A stretch of 64,000 nucleotides of DNA, from positions 1-64,000 of the forward strand of contig JAEUHR010000058.1 in assembly GCA_016794425.1 (NCBI GenBank), read 5' to 3'. Made by a program: the position numbers and the translations under genes. Shown here in pieces: positions 38,896-47,636 of this stretch (positions are counted from its first letter, which is position 1; each line of letters begins with the position of its first letter). The notes under the pieces are model-generated. The model was given only the letters and a program-made list of their open reading frames with translations, was not told where the DNA came from and ran no database searches. Source of the DNA: Planctomycetota bacterium (lineage in GTDB: Bacteria; Planctomycetota; UBA1135; UBA2386).

Positions 38896-40574
38896 GCCGT
38901 GGCCCGATCGGTCGGGGAATGGGCGGGGCCGAGCGTGGCGAGCACGCCGCCGTCGCCCGAGCGTTCGAGGAAGATACCACGGCAGAACGCCGCGTCGTCG
39001 CGCGCCGGGAAGTCGCTGCGGAAGTGCGTGCCGCGCGATTCGCGGCGGGCGATGGCCGACTCGGCGACCAGCGCCGCGACCGTCAGCATGTTGGCCAGCT
39101 GGCAGGCGCGCAGTTCGCGCAGCGGCGCGCGGACCAGGTAGTGGTGCCAGAACGCGATCCGGGCCCGTGCGTCGGCGAGGCCAGCCGCGTCGCGGCGCAG
39201 GCCGACCTGGCGCCACATCAGGCTCTTCAGCGAGTAGAGCAGGTCGTCGTGCAGCAACCGCGGCGGTTCGGCGGCGGTCGGCGGCCCGTCGCCGAACTGC
39301 GGCAGGCCCGGGGAGCGCGTGCGGCTGGCCTCGGCGGCCTGCAGGCCGGTGCGGCGGCCGATCACGGCGCCTTCGAGCAGCGAGTTCGACGCCAGGCGGT
39401 TCGCGCCGTGCAGGCCGGACGCGGCCGCTTCGCCGATCGCGAACAGGCCCGGCACCGAGGTGCGGCCGTCGAGGTCGGTGGCGGCGCCACCGACGAAGTA
39501 GTGCGCGCCCGGTCGCACCGGGATCGGGTCCTTCGCGAGGTCCAGGTCGAACGACGCGCAGATGCGCGCGATCGACGGGAACAGCGTGCGCGGATCGCCC
39601 TGCACGGTGCCGAGGTCGAGGTAGACGTGCGTGTCGTTGGTCTCGACCATGCGGTCGAGGATCGCGCGGCTGACGACGTCGCGCGGCGCCAGCTCGGCCA
39701 TCGGGTGCGCGCCGAGCATGAAGCGGTCGCCGTTGCGGTCGCGCAGCACCGCACCGGCGCCGCGCACGACCTCACTGATCAGGAAGCGCGACGCGCCGGC
39801 GATGTAGAGCGTCGTCGGGTGGAACTGCACGAACTCGCAGTCGGTCATCCGCGCGCCGGCGCGGAAGCACAGCGCGTGGCCGTCGCCGGACGCGCCGGTC
39901 GGGTTCGTGGTCTCGCGGTAGATCTGGCCGGTGCCGCCGGTCGCGACCACGGTCGCGCCGGCCTCGACGGCCAGTTCCATGCCGTCCTGCAGGCACACGG
40001 CGCCGACGCAGCGGCCGTCGCGCAGCACGAGGTCGCGCACGAACGTGTGCGCGCGCAGCGTCACGCGCGGGTGGGCCCGCAGCGCCGCGACCAGCGCGCG
40101 CTGGATCTCCTGGCCGGTGGCGTCGCCGTGCGCGTGCACGACGCGCGCGTGGCTGTGGCCGCCCTCGCGCGAGACCTCGAACGCGTCGTCGCCCTCACGC
40201 AGATCGAAGTGCGTGCCGAGCCGCTGCAGCCACTCGACGGCATCGGTGGCCGCCTCGACGACCTCGCTGACGACCTCGGGGCGCGCGATGCCGGCGCCGA
40301 CGCGCAGTGTGTCGGCGACGTGCGTCGCGATGCTGTCCTCGGCCAGCGTGACCACCGCGATGCCGCCCTGCGCCCACGCGGTGTTGGTGTCGACCAGTTC
40401 GCCCTTGGCCAGCAGCAGCACCTGGGCGCCCGCATCGGCCGCGTGCAGCGCGGCGGCGGCGCCGGCGATGCCGGAGCCGATCACCAGCACGTCGGTCCGC
40501 AGCAGCGGGGTCGTGCGCAGGTCGAAGGGCGCGAGCCGGTGCGGGAACTGCGGGACGGCGTGGGAGGCGTGCAT
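38892..40574 (-). CDS. nadB: L-aspartate oxidase NadB
   Basis: First step of de novo NAD synthesis: oxidises aspartate to iminoaspartate with FAD. 560 residues. N-terminal FAD-binding motif VLVIGSGIAGAAAALHAADAG, the AWAQGGIAVV segment, THFDLREGDDAFEVSREGGH, and the FAD-site ending HGANRLASNSLLEG. The succinate dehydrogenase/fumarate reductase-type HPTTLY motif is present. NadA and NadC are not in the window. ATG 40574 lies 18 bp after the secDF stop, so it probably belongs to the same minus-strand transcript. Confidence 0.96.
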   Translation of the reverse strand: MHASHAVPQFPHRLAPFDLRTTPLLRTDVLVIGSGIAGAAAALHAADAGAQVLLLAKGELVDTNTAWAQGGIAVVTLAEDSIATHVADTLRVGAGIARPEVVSEVVEAATDAVEWLQRLGTHFDLREGDDAFEVSREGGHSHARVVHAHGDATGQEIQRALVAALRAHPRVTLRAHTFVRDLVLRDGRCVGAVCLQDGMELAVEAGATVVATGGTGQIYRETTNPTGASGDGHALCFRAGARMTDCEFVQFHPTTLYIAGASRFLISEVVRGAGAVLRDRNGDRFMLGAHPMAELAPRDVVSRAILDRMVETNDTHVYLDLGTVQGDPRTLFPSIARICASFDLDLAKDPIPVRPGAHYFVGGAATDLDGRTSVPGLFAIGEAAASGLHGANRLASNSLLEGAVIGRRTGLQAAEASRTRSPGLPQFGDGPPTAAEPPRLLHDDLLYSLKSLMWRQVGLRRDAAGLADARARIAFWHHYLVRAPLRELRACQLANMLTVAALVAESAIARRESRGTHFRSDFPARDDAAFCRGIFLERSGDGGVLATLGPAHSPTDRATA

Positions 40575-40592
40575 GCGACCGGCCGACGGCGA

Positions 40593-43500
40593 CTACGGCG
40601 CCGGCGGCGCGTCGCCGGGGGCCATCGTGCCGGCGGCGACCGGCACGGCCGCGCCGGCCGGGTTCGCCGGCGTCGGCTTGTGCATCCAGATCAGCATCGG
40701 CGCAGCGATGTAGATCGTCGAATACACGCCCGAGATCATGCCCGCGATCATCGCGAACGCGAACGACTCGAGGTCGGACTCGCTGCCGTAGTTGACCGCG
40801 AACTGCGCCACGACGACCAGCAGCGTCAGGCCGCTGGTCAGGATCGTGCGCGACATCGTCTGGTTCAGCGCGCGGTTGATCAGCACGCGGAACGGCTCCT
40901 GCAAGCCGGTGCGGGCGTTGTCCTGCACGTTCTCGCGGATGCGGTCGAAGATGACGATCGTGTCGTTGACCGAGTAACCGATGATCGTCAGGAAGCAGGC
41001 GATCATCGCCAGGTTGATCTCGGCGTGCACGAGGCCGAGGTGGTTGCACACCGCGACCACGACGAACGCGACCAGCACGTCGTGCACGAGCGCCACGACC
41101 GCCGCGATGCCGTACTTGTACTCGTGGAAGCGCACGCGCAGGTAGAGCACGATCAGCACCCAGGCGAGGATCAGTGCGCCGATCGCCGCGTTGCGCAGCT
41201 CGTCGACCAGGCGGCCCTGGATCTCCTGTGCCTCGGGGAACGGCGACGACAGCCGCATCGGCTCGTTGTCGACGTCGCGCAGGCCGGCCAGGGCGTCGCG
41301 CGCGAGGTCGCCGAGTTCCCATTCGCGCACGCTGACCGAGGTCGTCCATTCGACGCGCAGGTCCTTGGTCGAGGTGGCCGCCGGGTCGTTGCCGAGCACG
41401 GTGGCCTTGGCACCCTTCAGGCGCTCGGCCAGCAGCTTGGTCGCCGCTTCGACCGGCACCGGCGAACCGAAGTGCAGGTCCACTTGCGCGAACACCTGGG
41501 TCTTGCTGTCCGGCAGCGGCACCCGCTGCGTCTGGCCGAACGCCGGCTTGACCAGGTCCGAGCCGAGGATCCGCTGCAGCTGCGCCACGTACGGCGGCTC
41601 GTAGGCCGGCGGCGGCGTGGTCTTGGCCTCGATCGCCGCGCGGCGCTGTTCGCCGTGGGCGCGGCGCTCGGCGACGATGACCGCACGCTGGGCGTCGGTC
41701 AGCTTCAGGCGCACGTTGAACTCGGTGAAGCCGCCGTTGGCGCTCGCCTTGCCGATCGTGTTGACCGTCGCGTTCGGGTAGTCGCGGTGGAACTCGGCGT
41801 CGCCGCCGAGCCGCGCGCGCACGTCGTCGGCGCTGAGCGCCGTCGAGGTGACCATGCGCAGGTTGGCGCCGCCGGTGAAGTCGGTGCCGAGCAGCACTTC
41901 ACGCGGCACCATCGTGACCGTGTAGATCAGGCCGCCGACGATCACGACCACGCTGACGGTCATGCACTTGCGGATGTGGCGCACGAAGTCGACGTTCAGG
42001 TGCGTCAGCAGCTGGCGCGGCTGGTAGTCGACCAGCCACTTCTTCTCCAGCGCGTAGTGGAACAGCAGCCGCGTGACGAAGAACTGCGTGAAGACGGTCG
42101 TGACGATGCCGACCATCAGTGTCACGGCGAAGCCGCGCACCGGGCCGACGCCGACGTTGAACAGCACGATGCCGATCAGGAACGTCGTGATGTTCGAGTC
42201 GAGGATCGCCGACATCGCGCGCTCGAAGCCGGCGCGCACCGAGCGCAGCAGGTCCTTGCCCTTGGCCAGTTCCTCGCGGATGCGCTCGTAGATCAGCACG
42301 TTGGCGTCGACCGCCATGCCCATCGTCAGCACGATGCCGCCGAGGCCGGGCAGCGTCAGCGTCGCCTGCATGAACAGCATCGCCGCGTAGAGCAGGAAGC
42401 CGTTCATCACCAGCGTCACGCACGCGATCGTGCCGGCCTTCCGGTAGTAGCCGAGCATGAACACGAACACGAGCACGCTGCCCGCGATCAGCGACAGCAC
42501 GCCGTTCCAGATCGAGTCGGCACCGAGCGTCGGGCCGATGATCAGCTTGCTCTGCTGTTCGGGCTCGACGCGCAGCGAGCCGGTGCGCAGCACCTTGACC
42601 AGCTCCTCGACTTCGGCGCGCGTGAAGTCGCCCTGGATGATGCCGTGGCCCGGGATCTTGCCGAGGAACACCGGCGCCGACTTGACGATCCCGTTCAGCA
42701 GGATCGCGCTGCACTTGCCGGTCCACTTGTCGGACCAGGTCGCGTAGTCGGCGGTCAGTTCGCCGACGATGCCGTAGGCCACCGCCATGCCGCCGTCCGG
42801 GCTGGTCGTCGGCTGCACCTGCGCCGGATCGAGGTCCTCACCGGAGAAGAACCGTTCGTGCAGGTTGACCGCGATCAGTTCCATCAGGAACTGCCGCTCG
42901 GTCGGCAGCTGCTTGATCTCGTCGGTGACGCCGGCCGCCCATTCGGCGTCGGTGAACACCTTGACGACCGCGGGTTCGAGGTTCGGCGAGTTCGCGTACG
43001 AGCCGTCCCAGCGCTTGTCGTCGGTCTGGCTGGCGCGGATCAGGCGCGGGAACCAGGCCAGGTTGCCGAACGCCATCGGTCCGGCCTGGCTGTCCTCGTT
43101 GAAGCGCCGGATCGTCGCCGGGTTGGCGAGCAGGTCCTTCTTGTTGTCACCCTGGCCGAGCCAGGCGTTGAGCCGCGCCTTCTCGGCCTGCAGGTTGAAC
43201 TTCAGGTCCGGCGAGCCCGATTCCTCGCCGGCGACGATCCGCATCTCGAGCTTGCCGAGGTTGGCGATGCGATCTTCGACGCGGCGCAGGTCGAGCGGGT
43301 CCGGAAAGAAGGGCAGCTCGATCAGGATGCCGGTGTCGCCGCTGCGCGTGACCAGCGGATCGATCGTGCCGGTCGGGTCGATGCGCTCGATGATCACGTT
43401 GATCGTCTGCTGCATGACCTCGTCGATCGAGAGCTTCTCCTTCTCGACGATGCGCTGCAGGACGTCGCTCGGCACCTCGTAGCGCAGCTGCGTGCCGCCC

Positions 43501-43604
43501 TTGAGGTCCGGGCCGAGGGCCGGCTTGAGCACCAGCACGCAGGCGAGGCCCGCGAGCAGTGAGAGCAGGACCAGGAACAACTGTCGACGGGCGTTCTCGA
43601 GCAT
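40593..43604 (-). CDS. secDF: Fused protein-export membrane protein SecDF
   Basis: Uses proton motive force to complete Sec-dependent translocation. The 1003-residue chain joins SecD and SecF, each with six membrane helices. The SecD part has GTQLRYEV after the first helix and the transmembrane motif GMAVDANVLIYERIRE. The SecF part starts near the second N-terminal helix (VSVVVIVGGLIYTVTMV), has GTDFTGGANLRMVT, and ends with GYSVNDTIVIFDRIREN. The extracytoplasmic P1 and second loops are enlarged. Fused forms are known in several phyla. It is separated from rplS by 100 bp that contain a perfect hairpin. Confidence 0.96.
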   Translation of the reverse strand: MLENARRQLFLVLLSLLAGLACVLVLKPALGPDLKGGTQLRYEVPSDVLQRIVEKEKLSIDEVMQQTINVIIERIDPTGTIDPLVTRSGDTGILIELPFFPDPLDLRRVEDRIANLGKLEMRIVAGEESGSPDLKFNLQAEKARLNAWLGQGDNKKDLLANPATIRRFNEDSQAGPMAFGNLAWFPRLIRASQTDDKRWDGSYANSPNLEPAVVKVFTDAEWAAGVTDEIKQLPTERQFLMELIAVNLHERFFSGEDLDPAQVQPTTSPDGGMAVAYGIVGELTADYATWSDKWTGKCSAILLNGIVKSAPVFLGKIPGHGIIQGDFTRAEVEELVKVLRTGSLRVEPEQQSKLIIGPTLGADSIWNGVLSLIAGSVLVFVFMLGYYRKAGTIACVTLVMNGFLLYAAMLFMQATLTLPGLGGIVLTMGMAVDANVLIYERIREELAKGKDLLRSVRAGFERAMSAILDSNITTFLIGIVLFNVGVGPVRGFAVTLMVGIVTTVFTQFFVTRLLFHYALEKKWLVDYQPRQLLTHLNVDFVRHIRKCMTVSVVVIVGGLIYTVTMVPREVLLGTDFTGGANLRMVTSTALSADDVRARLGGDAEFHRDYPNATVNTIGKASANGGFTEFNVRLKLTDAQRAVIVAERRAHGEQRRAAIEAKTTPPPAYEPPYVAQLQRILGSDLVKPAFGQTQRVPLPDSKTQVFAQVDLHFGSPVPVEAATKLLAERLKGAKATVLGNDPAATSTKDLRVEWTTSVSVREWELGDLARDALAGLRDVDNEPMRLSSPFPEAQEIQGRLVDELRNAAIGALILAWVLIVLYLRVRFHEYKYGIAAVVALVHDVLVAFVVVAVCNHLGLVHAEINLAMIACFLTIIGYSVNDTIVIFDRIRENVQDNARTGLQEPFRVLINRALNQTMSRTILTSGLTLLVVVAQFAVNYGSESDLESFAFAMIAGMISGVYSTIYIAAPMLIWMHKPTPANPAGAAVPVAAGTMAPGDAPPAP

Positions 43605-43652
43605 GGCAGTGGGCGGCGCGCCGTCGGACGGTGGGCCGCGATCCGGTCAGGC

Positions 43653-43675
43653 GGGCTCGGCAGGGTGCCGAGCCC
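43653..43675. terminator. Perfect 9-bp hairpin between rplS and secDF
   Basis: GGGCTCGGC-AGGGT-GCCGAGCCC is a perfect stem of nine G/C-rich pairs with a 5-nt loop. It lies downstream of rplS and upstream of secDF, both on the minus strand. There is no T-tract in either direction, so it may terminate, attenuate or mark a processing site. Confidence 0.5.
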
Positions 43676-43704
43676 ACGAAAGCAGGGGGCGCGGGGCGAC
43701 GGAA

Positions 43705-44115
43705 CTACTCGGCGGCCGGAGCGGCAGCCTTCGACAGGCCACTGCCCTTGCCCGAGCGCGGGAACTGCAGCTTGCCGAGGTTCGGCTTCAGGCGGGTCGC
43801 CTTGCCCTCGCGGTCGCGCAGGTAGTAGAGCTTGGCGCGGCGCACGATGCCGCGGTCGCGGACCTCGATCGTCGCGACGCGCGGCGAGTGCAGCGGGAAC
43901 GTGCGCTCGACGCCTTCGCCGGCGACCAGGCGCCGCACGGTCGCGGTGCGGCGGATGCCGCTGCCCTTGAAGGAGATCACGGTGCCGGAGAACAGCTGTA
44001 CGCGCTCCTTGTCGCCTTCCTTGATCAGGTAGTGCACGTCGACGGTGTCGCCGATCCCGAAGTCGGGGATCTCGGCCTTCATTTGCTCGAGCTCGAGCTG
44101 GTGCAGCAGGTTCAT
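43705..44115 (-). CDS. rplS: 50S ribosomal protein L19
   Basis: 136 residues. The N-terminal helix and core match L19: PDFGIGDTVDVHYLIKEGDK, LFSGTVISFKG, TVRRLVAGEGVERTFPLHSP and VRRAKLYYLRDREGKATRL. A low-complexity Ala-rich tail of about 20 residues follows, longer than in most L19 proteins. It lies 65 bp after trmD, the usual trmD-rplS order; rpsP and rimM are not between or before them in this window. Confidence 0.97.
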   Translation of the reverse strand: MNLLHQLELEQMKAEIPDFGIGDTVDVHYLIKEGDKERVQLFSGTVISFKGSGIRRTATVRRLVAGEGVERTFPLHSPRVATIEVRDRGIVRRAKLYYLRDREGKATRLKPNLGKLQFPRSGKGSGLSKAAAPAAE

Positions 44116-44180
44116 GGTCGTGTCTCGTTCAGGGCGTCTGCGTCACGCCGCGTGGCGTCGGTCGCAGCAGCGGGTTCGGT

Positions 44181-44864
44181 TCAGGTGGGGTTCGGATCGG
44201 TTCGGCGGTGCTTCTCGGCGGTCAACAGCTTCGCCTGTTCGAGGCGCCAGCGCGCGACGGCCGCGTGGTCGCCGGACAGCAGCACGTCGGGGACGCTGCT
44301 GCCGCGGAACTCGCGCGGTCGCGTGTACTGGGGGTAGTCCAACCATTCGCCCTCGAACGACTCGAGCACGGCGGACTCGGCACAGCCGAGCACGCCGGGG
44401 ATCGATCGCACCGCGGCTTCGAGCATGCACAGCGCGGCGAGTTCGCCGCCGGCCAGCACGAAGTCGCCGAGTGAGATCTCCTCCCAGGCGAAGCCCGCGC
44501 GGATGCGTTCGTCGTAACCTTCGTAGCGACCGCACAGGAACAGCAGCCGCTCGTGCCGGCTCAGTTCGCGTGCCTTCGCCTGGTCGAACGTGCGACCGCG
44601 GGGGCAGGGCAGGACCTTGTGGAACGGACCATGCGTCCGCTCCACGTCCTCGATGGCGAGAAAGATCGGTTCGGGTTTCAGCACCATGCCCGGCCCGCCG
44701 CCGAACGGTCGATCGTCGACCGTGCGGTGCGGGTCGAAGGCGTGGTTCCGGAAGTCGACCAGGTCGATCCGGAGCTTGCCCTGGGCTTGAGCGATCCCGA
44801 GGATGCTCTCGTCCAGGTACGGCCGGATGGCGTCCGGGAAGAGACTCAGGATGGCGCAGCGCAA
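44181..44864 (-). CDS. trmD: tRNA (guanine-N1)-methyltransferase TrmD
   Basis: Makes m1G37 in tRNAs using SAM. 227 residues from TTG 44864, giving the usual opening (M)RCAILSLFPDAI. The knot region has LFLCGRYEGYDERI and ISLGDFVLAGGELAAL, with CPRGRTFDQAKA and YPQYTRPREFRG also typical. GTG 44894 would add ten unsupported residues, and its codon overlaps the TAGTGT box, so the TTG start is preferred. An AAGG-containing Shine-Dalgarno-like GGCAAGG lies just upstream of the TTG. Divergent from ribE across about 100 bp. Confidence 0.93.
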   Translation of the reverse strand: MRCAILSLFPDAIRPYLDESILGIAQAQGKLRIDLVDFRNHAFDPHRTVDDRPFGGGPGMVLKPEPIFLAIEDVERTHGPFHKVLPCPRGRTFDQAKARELSRHERLLFLCGRYEGYDERIRAGFAWEEISLGDFVLAGGELAALCMLEAAVRSIPGVLGCAESAVLESFEGEWLDYPQYTRPREFRGSSVPDVLLSGDHAAVARWRLEQAKLLTAEKHRRTDPNPT

Positions 44865-44892
44865 GGTGCCTTGCCGCGAAGAAAGGGTGAGC

Positions 44893-44898
44893 ACACTA
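44893..44898 (-). promoter_or_regulatory. -10-like box TAGTGT
   Basis: Minus-strand TAGTGT overlaps GTG 44894, the longest possible trmD start, which makes that start unlikely. Initiation would leave a leader of about 20 nt before TTG 44864. Confidence 0.35.
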
Positions 44899-44955
44899 CG
44901 GGCCAGCCAGGGTGTCGGTCAAGATGACGGATGGCCGGAACCCGGGGGCGGCGGC

Positions 44956-44961
44956 TAGGCT
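44956..44961 (+). promoter_or_regulatory. -10-like box TAGGCT
   Basis: TAGGCT ends 6 nt before ATG 44968 of ribE. The same hexamer at the same spacing precedes the gene at 53691. Expected transcript: leaderless. Confidence 0.5.
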
Positions 44962-44967
44962 GCGGCC

Positions 44968-45570
44968 ATGTTCACCGGGCTGGTGCAGGCGGTCGGCAGC
45001 GTGCGGGACCGCGTTCCGACGGCGACCGGCCAGCGGCTGCGGGTCGATCTCGGCGCGCTGGCGGGGCCGTTCCGGCTCGGCGACTCGATCGCGCTGTCGG
45101 GGGTCTGCTGCACGGTGGTCGGGCTGGAGGGCCGGGTTGCGGCATTCGACCTGAGCCCGGAGACGCTGGCGAAGACCTGGCTCGGCGGGGCCGCACCCGG
45201 CACGCGGCTGAACCTCGAAGCGGCGCTGCGGGCGGGCGATCCGCTGGGCGGGCACCTGGTCCAGGGGCACGTCGACGGCGTCGGCGCGGTCGTGGGGGCG
45301 ATCGACCCGGCCACCGGCGGCGAACTGTGGGCGCGCGTGCCGGCCGACCTGCAGATGTACTGCGTGGCCAAGGGCTCGATCACGCTGGACGGCGTGTCGC
45401 TGACGATCGCCGGCCAACGCGACGGTGCGGTCGGCATCGCGGTGATCCCGCACACCGCGCAGGTGACGACCCTCGGCGGCAAGCGGGTCGGCGAGCCGCT
45501 GCACGTCGAGGTCGACGTGATCGCGAAGTACGTCGAGCGCATGCTGGCGGCGCGTGGGCTGTCGGGCTGA
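44968..45570 (+). CDS. ribE: Riboflavin synthase alpha subunit
   Basis: Dismutates two 6,7-dimethyl-8-ribityllumazines to riboflavin. 200 residues with the internal duplication of the family: MFTGLVQAVGSV opens repeat 1, LSGVCCTVVG follows, and GGHLVQGHVDGVG opens repeat 2 with ITLDGVSLTIAG. All expected motifs are present. No FMN riboswitch is visible upstream; only 6 nt separate the -10-like box from ATG. The lipoprotein gene at 45607 follows after 36 bp. Confidence 0.97.
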   Translation: MFTGLVQAVGSVRDRVPTATGQRLRVDLGALAGPFRLGDSIALSGVCCTVVGLEGRVAAFDLSPETLAKTWLGGAAPGTRLNLEAALRAGDPLGGHLVQGHVDGVGAVVGAIDPATGGELWARVPADLQMYCVAKGSITLDGVSLTIAGQRDGAVGIAVIPHTAQVTTLGGKRVGEPLHVEVDVIAKYVERMLAARGLSG

Positions 45571-45606
45571 AAGCAACGGCGCCGCTGCCGGCGGCGCTGG
45601 GGGCGG

Positions 45607-46014
45607 ATGCCCTCGATCGCCCAGCGCCTGCGTCCGGTCCTCTGCCTGCTGCCGCTGCTGTGCAGCGGCTGTGCCACCATGGGGCTCTGGGGCCACGAGT
45701 GGCGGCCCCGCATCGACCGGGCCACCGGCGAGGACGAGGGCGCCTACGTGCCGGTGCTCGGCACGCGCTGGGAGTGGTGGCGCATCGCGCTGCGCGTCGT
45801 GGCCACGCCGGTGACGCTGGCGGCGGATGCGGTGGCAGCGTTGCCCGGGGCGATCCTCGAGGGGCTGACCGACGGCGGCGACGGCCATGCCAGTGCCTGC
45901 GCGCACGATGACTCGACGCCGAGCCTGCCGCCGCAGCCGCACGTGCCGACGGTGCCGCTGGGCGGCAAGCACGGCAAGCCCGGCAAGCCGATGCTCAGCG
46001 GCGTGCGCCGCTGA
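45607..46014 (+). CDS. Small lipoprotein, function unknown
   Basis: 135 residues. Signal peptide with lipobox LLCSGC (about residues 17-22), then CATMGLWGHEW and a short hydrophobic helix (IALRVVATPVTLAADAVAALPG). The tail is rich in Gly, Lys, Pro and His (PLGGKHGKPGKPM). No family recognised. A G-rich GGGGGCGG precedes ATG 45607 and could serve as a weak ribosome-binding site. The 3' end overlaps the convergent gene at 45995 by 20 bp. Confidence 0.7.
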   Translation: MPSIAQRLRPVLCLLPLLCSGCATMGLWGHEWRPRIDRATGEDEGAYVPVLGTRWEWWRIALRVVATPVTLAADAVAALPGAILEGLTDGGDGHASACAHDDSTPSLPPQPHVPTVPLGGKHGKPGKPMLSGVRR

Positions 46015-47512
46015 CCAGGTCGCAGGTGGCGCCGGGTTCGAGCCGCAGCGCGGTTGCCGTCGCCGTGCCGGCGCCGCGCGGCAGCAGCAGGTGCGCCGGC
46101 TGGCTGCCCAGCACCGTGCACGTGCTGCCCTGCACCATCAGGGCGCCTGCCGTGTGCAGGCCGGCGCAGCGCGGCAGTTCGGTCTGGCGGGCGGCGAGCC
46201 AGGCGTCGGCGGTGGGCTCCGGCGTCGGCGCGGGGCGATGGACCAACGTCACGCCGGGCAGCAGGCCGAGGCCGCGGCGGTAGCCAGGGCCGGCGACGTC
46301 GGCGATCGCTTCGCCGAGCACCGCGTTGCCCCACACGACGCCGCCGCGCGCCAGCACCTGCTGCACGAGTTCGCGCAGCAGCGCCGCGTCGACGCGGTCG
46401 AGCAGCTGCACGCTGTCGTCCGGCCGCGGATCCTGCAGCCAGACACCGGTGGCCCGTGCCAGCACCTCGCGCAGGTCGTCGCCGCCGAAGGTGCCGGTCC
46501 CGAGCAGCATCGCCTCGTGGACGTTCGCCGGGCCCGCCGCGAGCAGCGCGTCGGTGGCCGCCGGCGTGGGTTCGCGCAGCGTCAGCAGCGCGATGTCGGC
46601 CTGCGCGCCGCCCGCCAGTTCGACGAATCGGCCCAGCATGCCGTCGGCGTCGCCGACCAGCAGCGTGCCGCTGGCGACGCGCGGCTCGGCCGGGGCCGTC
46701 AGCGACCAGGCGGCGCGTTCGCCCGCGGCGCGCCGCCAGTTCCCCCACGACACCGCGTCGCCCGGCGCACACTCGAGCACGCGCTCGCCATGACCGTCGT
46801 GGGCCGGCAGCGCCAGCACGACCTGCGATGCGCCGACGACCTCGAGCGTGTCGCCGCGCACGACCGCCGCGGTGCTCTCGTCGACACCGATGCCGACGAG
46901 GCCCGGATGCAGCGCCAGCGCCTGCAGCAGGCGCGGCAGCCGCTGCCGCTTCAGGAAGTGCTGGTCGCTGATCGCGCCGGGCACGCAGTCGAAGCCGGTC
47001 GCGATCTCCGGCGGGTTCTTGCCGCCGGCGATCATCACGCGGGTCTGGATCGCGGTGCCGGCCGAAGTGCCGCCGACGACGCCGCCGCGCGCGAGCACGG
47101 CCATCACTTCGCGTTCGCAGCGGGTGCCGAGGTACGCGGCGGCGATCCGATCCTGCGCGCCGCCGGTGAACCAGACGCCGGTCGCGCTGCGCAGCGGGGC
47201 GCAGAACGCTTCGGTGTCGGCGACCGCGCGGTCGCGCGTGTGCAGCAGCGTGACCTCCGCCCCCGGCAACCGTTCGCGGTAGAGCCGCAGCGTGTCGGCG
47301 TTCTCGGCGTCGCTGTCGGCCGTCTCGCTCGCGGTCGGCACCAGCACGACCTTCGCGTCGCTGCCGCCGGCGAGTTCGAGGAAGCGCGCGAACACTGCGG
47401 GCGGCAGCTTGCCGCCGCCGGCCAGCAGGCAGGCGCCGGGGGGCGTCGGTGCCTGGGCATGGGCGGCGAGCACCAGCGAACCGGCGAGCATCAGCGAGGC
47501 GATCGTGCGCAT
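45995..47512 (-). CDS. Secreted cyanophycinase-like (peptidase S51) protein with duplicated domain
   Basis: 505 residues with signal peptide (MRTIASLMLAGSLVLAAHAQ). Domain 1 matches cyanophycinase: LLAGGGKLP, GVWFTGGAQDRI, nucleophile elbow GGTSAGTA (Ser near 150), SDQHFLKRQRLPRLL and GIGVDESTAAVV. Such enzymes release beta-Asp-Arg dipeptides from cyanophycin. A second copy (about 268-440) repeats the fold, including ATGVWLQD and ARGGVVWGNAVLG, where the Ser elbow is lost. An extracytoplasmic location suggests use of external polymer or another peptide. ATG 47512 fits the signal peptide and the TATCCT box. Confidence 0.85.
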   Translation of the reverse strand: MRTIASLMLAGSLVLAAHAQAPTPPGACLLAGGGKLPPAVFARFLELAGGSDAKVVLVPTASETADSDAENADTLRLYRERLPGAEVTLLHTRDRAVADTEAFCAPLRSATGVWFTGGAQDRIAAAYLGTRCEREVMAVLARGGVVGGTSAGTAIQTRVMIAGGKNPPEIATGFDCVPGAISDQHFLKRQRLPRLLQALALHPGLVGIGVDESTAAVVRGDTLEVVGASQVVLALPAHDGHGERVLECAPGDAVSWGNWRRAAGERAAWSLTAPAEPRVASGTLLVGDADGMLGRFVELAGGAQADIALLTLREPTPAATDALLAAGPANVHEAMLLGTGTFGGDDLREVLARATGVWLQDPRPDDSVQLLDRVDAALLRELVQQVLARGGVVWGNAVLGEAIADVAGPGYRRGLGLLPGVTLVHRPAPTPEPTADAWLAARQTELPRCAGLHTAGALMVQGSTCTVLGSQPAHLLLPRGAGTATATALRLEPGATCDLVSGARR

Positions 47513-47518
47513 CGGCGC

Positions 47519-47524
47519 AGGATA
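47519..47524 (-). promoter_or_regulatory. -10-like box TATCCT
   Basis: Minus-strand TATCCT ends 6 nt before ATG 47512. Closest to the bacterial TATAAT consensus among the leaderless-type boxes here. Confidence 0.5.
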
Positions 47525-47552
47525 GCGGCGATGCGCCGATTCGTCGCATGCA

Positions 47553-47571
47553 CGGAATCGCGCCGATTCCG
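47553..47571. promoter_or_regulatory. Inverted repeat, possible operator
   Basis: CGGAATC-GCGCC-GATTCCG is a perfect 7-bp inverted repeat with a 5-nt centre, in the 124-bp divergent region between the cyanophycinase-like gene and the 47637 cluster. GCGCCGATTC occurs twice nearby (47533 and 47560). It could be an operator or an RNA hairpin. Confidence 0.3.
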
Positions 47572-47636
47572 CCTCCGCTGCACGCGTCGGCCTGCGTCCT
47601 CCGGGTTGTCCGATCCATCAACCCTTCGAGGTCATC

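Noticed and set aside
38493..43562. 1689-codon plus-strand open frame
   Set aside because: Antisense shadow of hflX, nadB and secDF, all of which have full family motifs.
44865..44894. Ten-codon N-terminal extension of TrmD from GTG 44894
   Set aside because: TrmD proteins begin at the LSLFP segment, and the GTG overlaps the likely -10 box.
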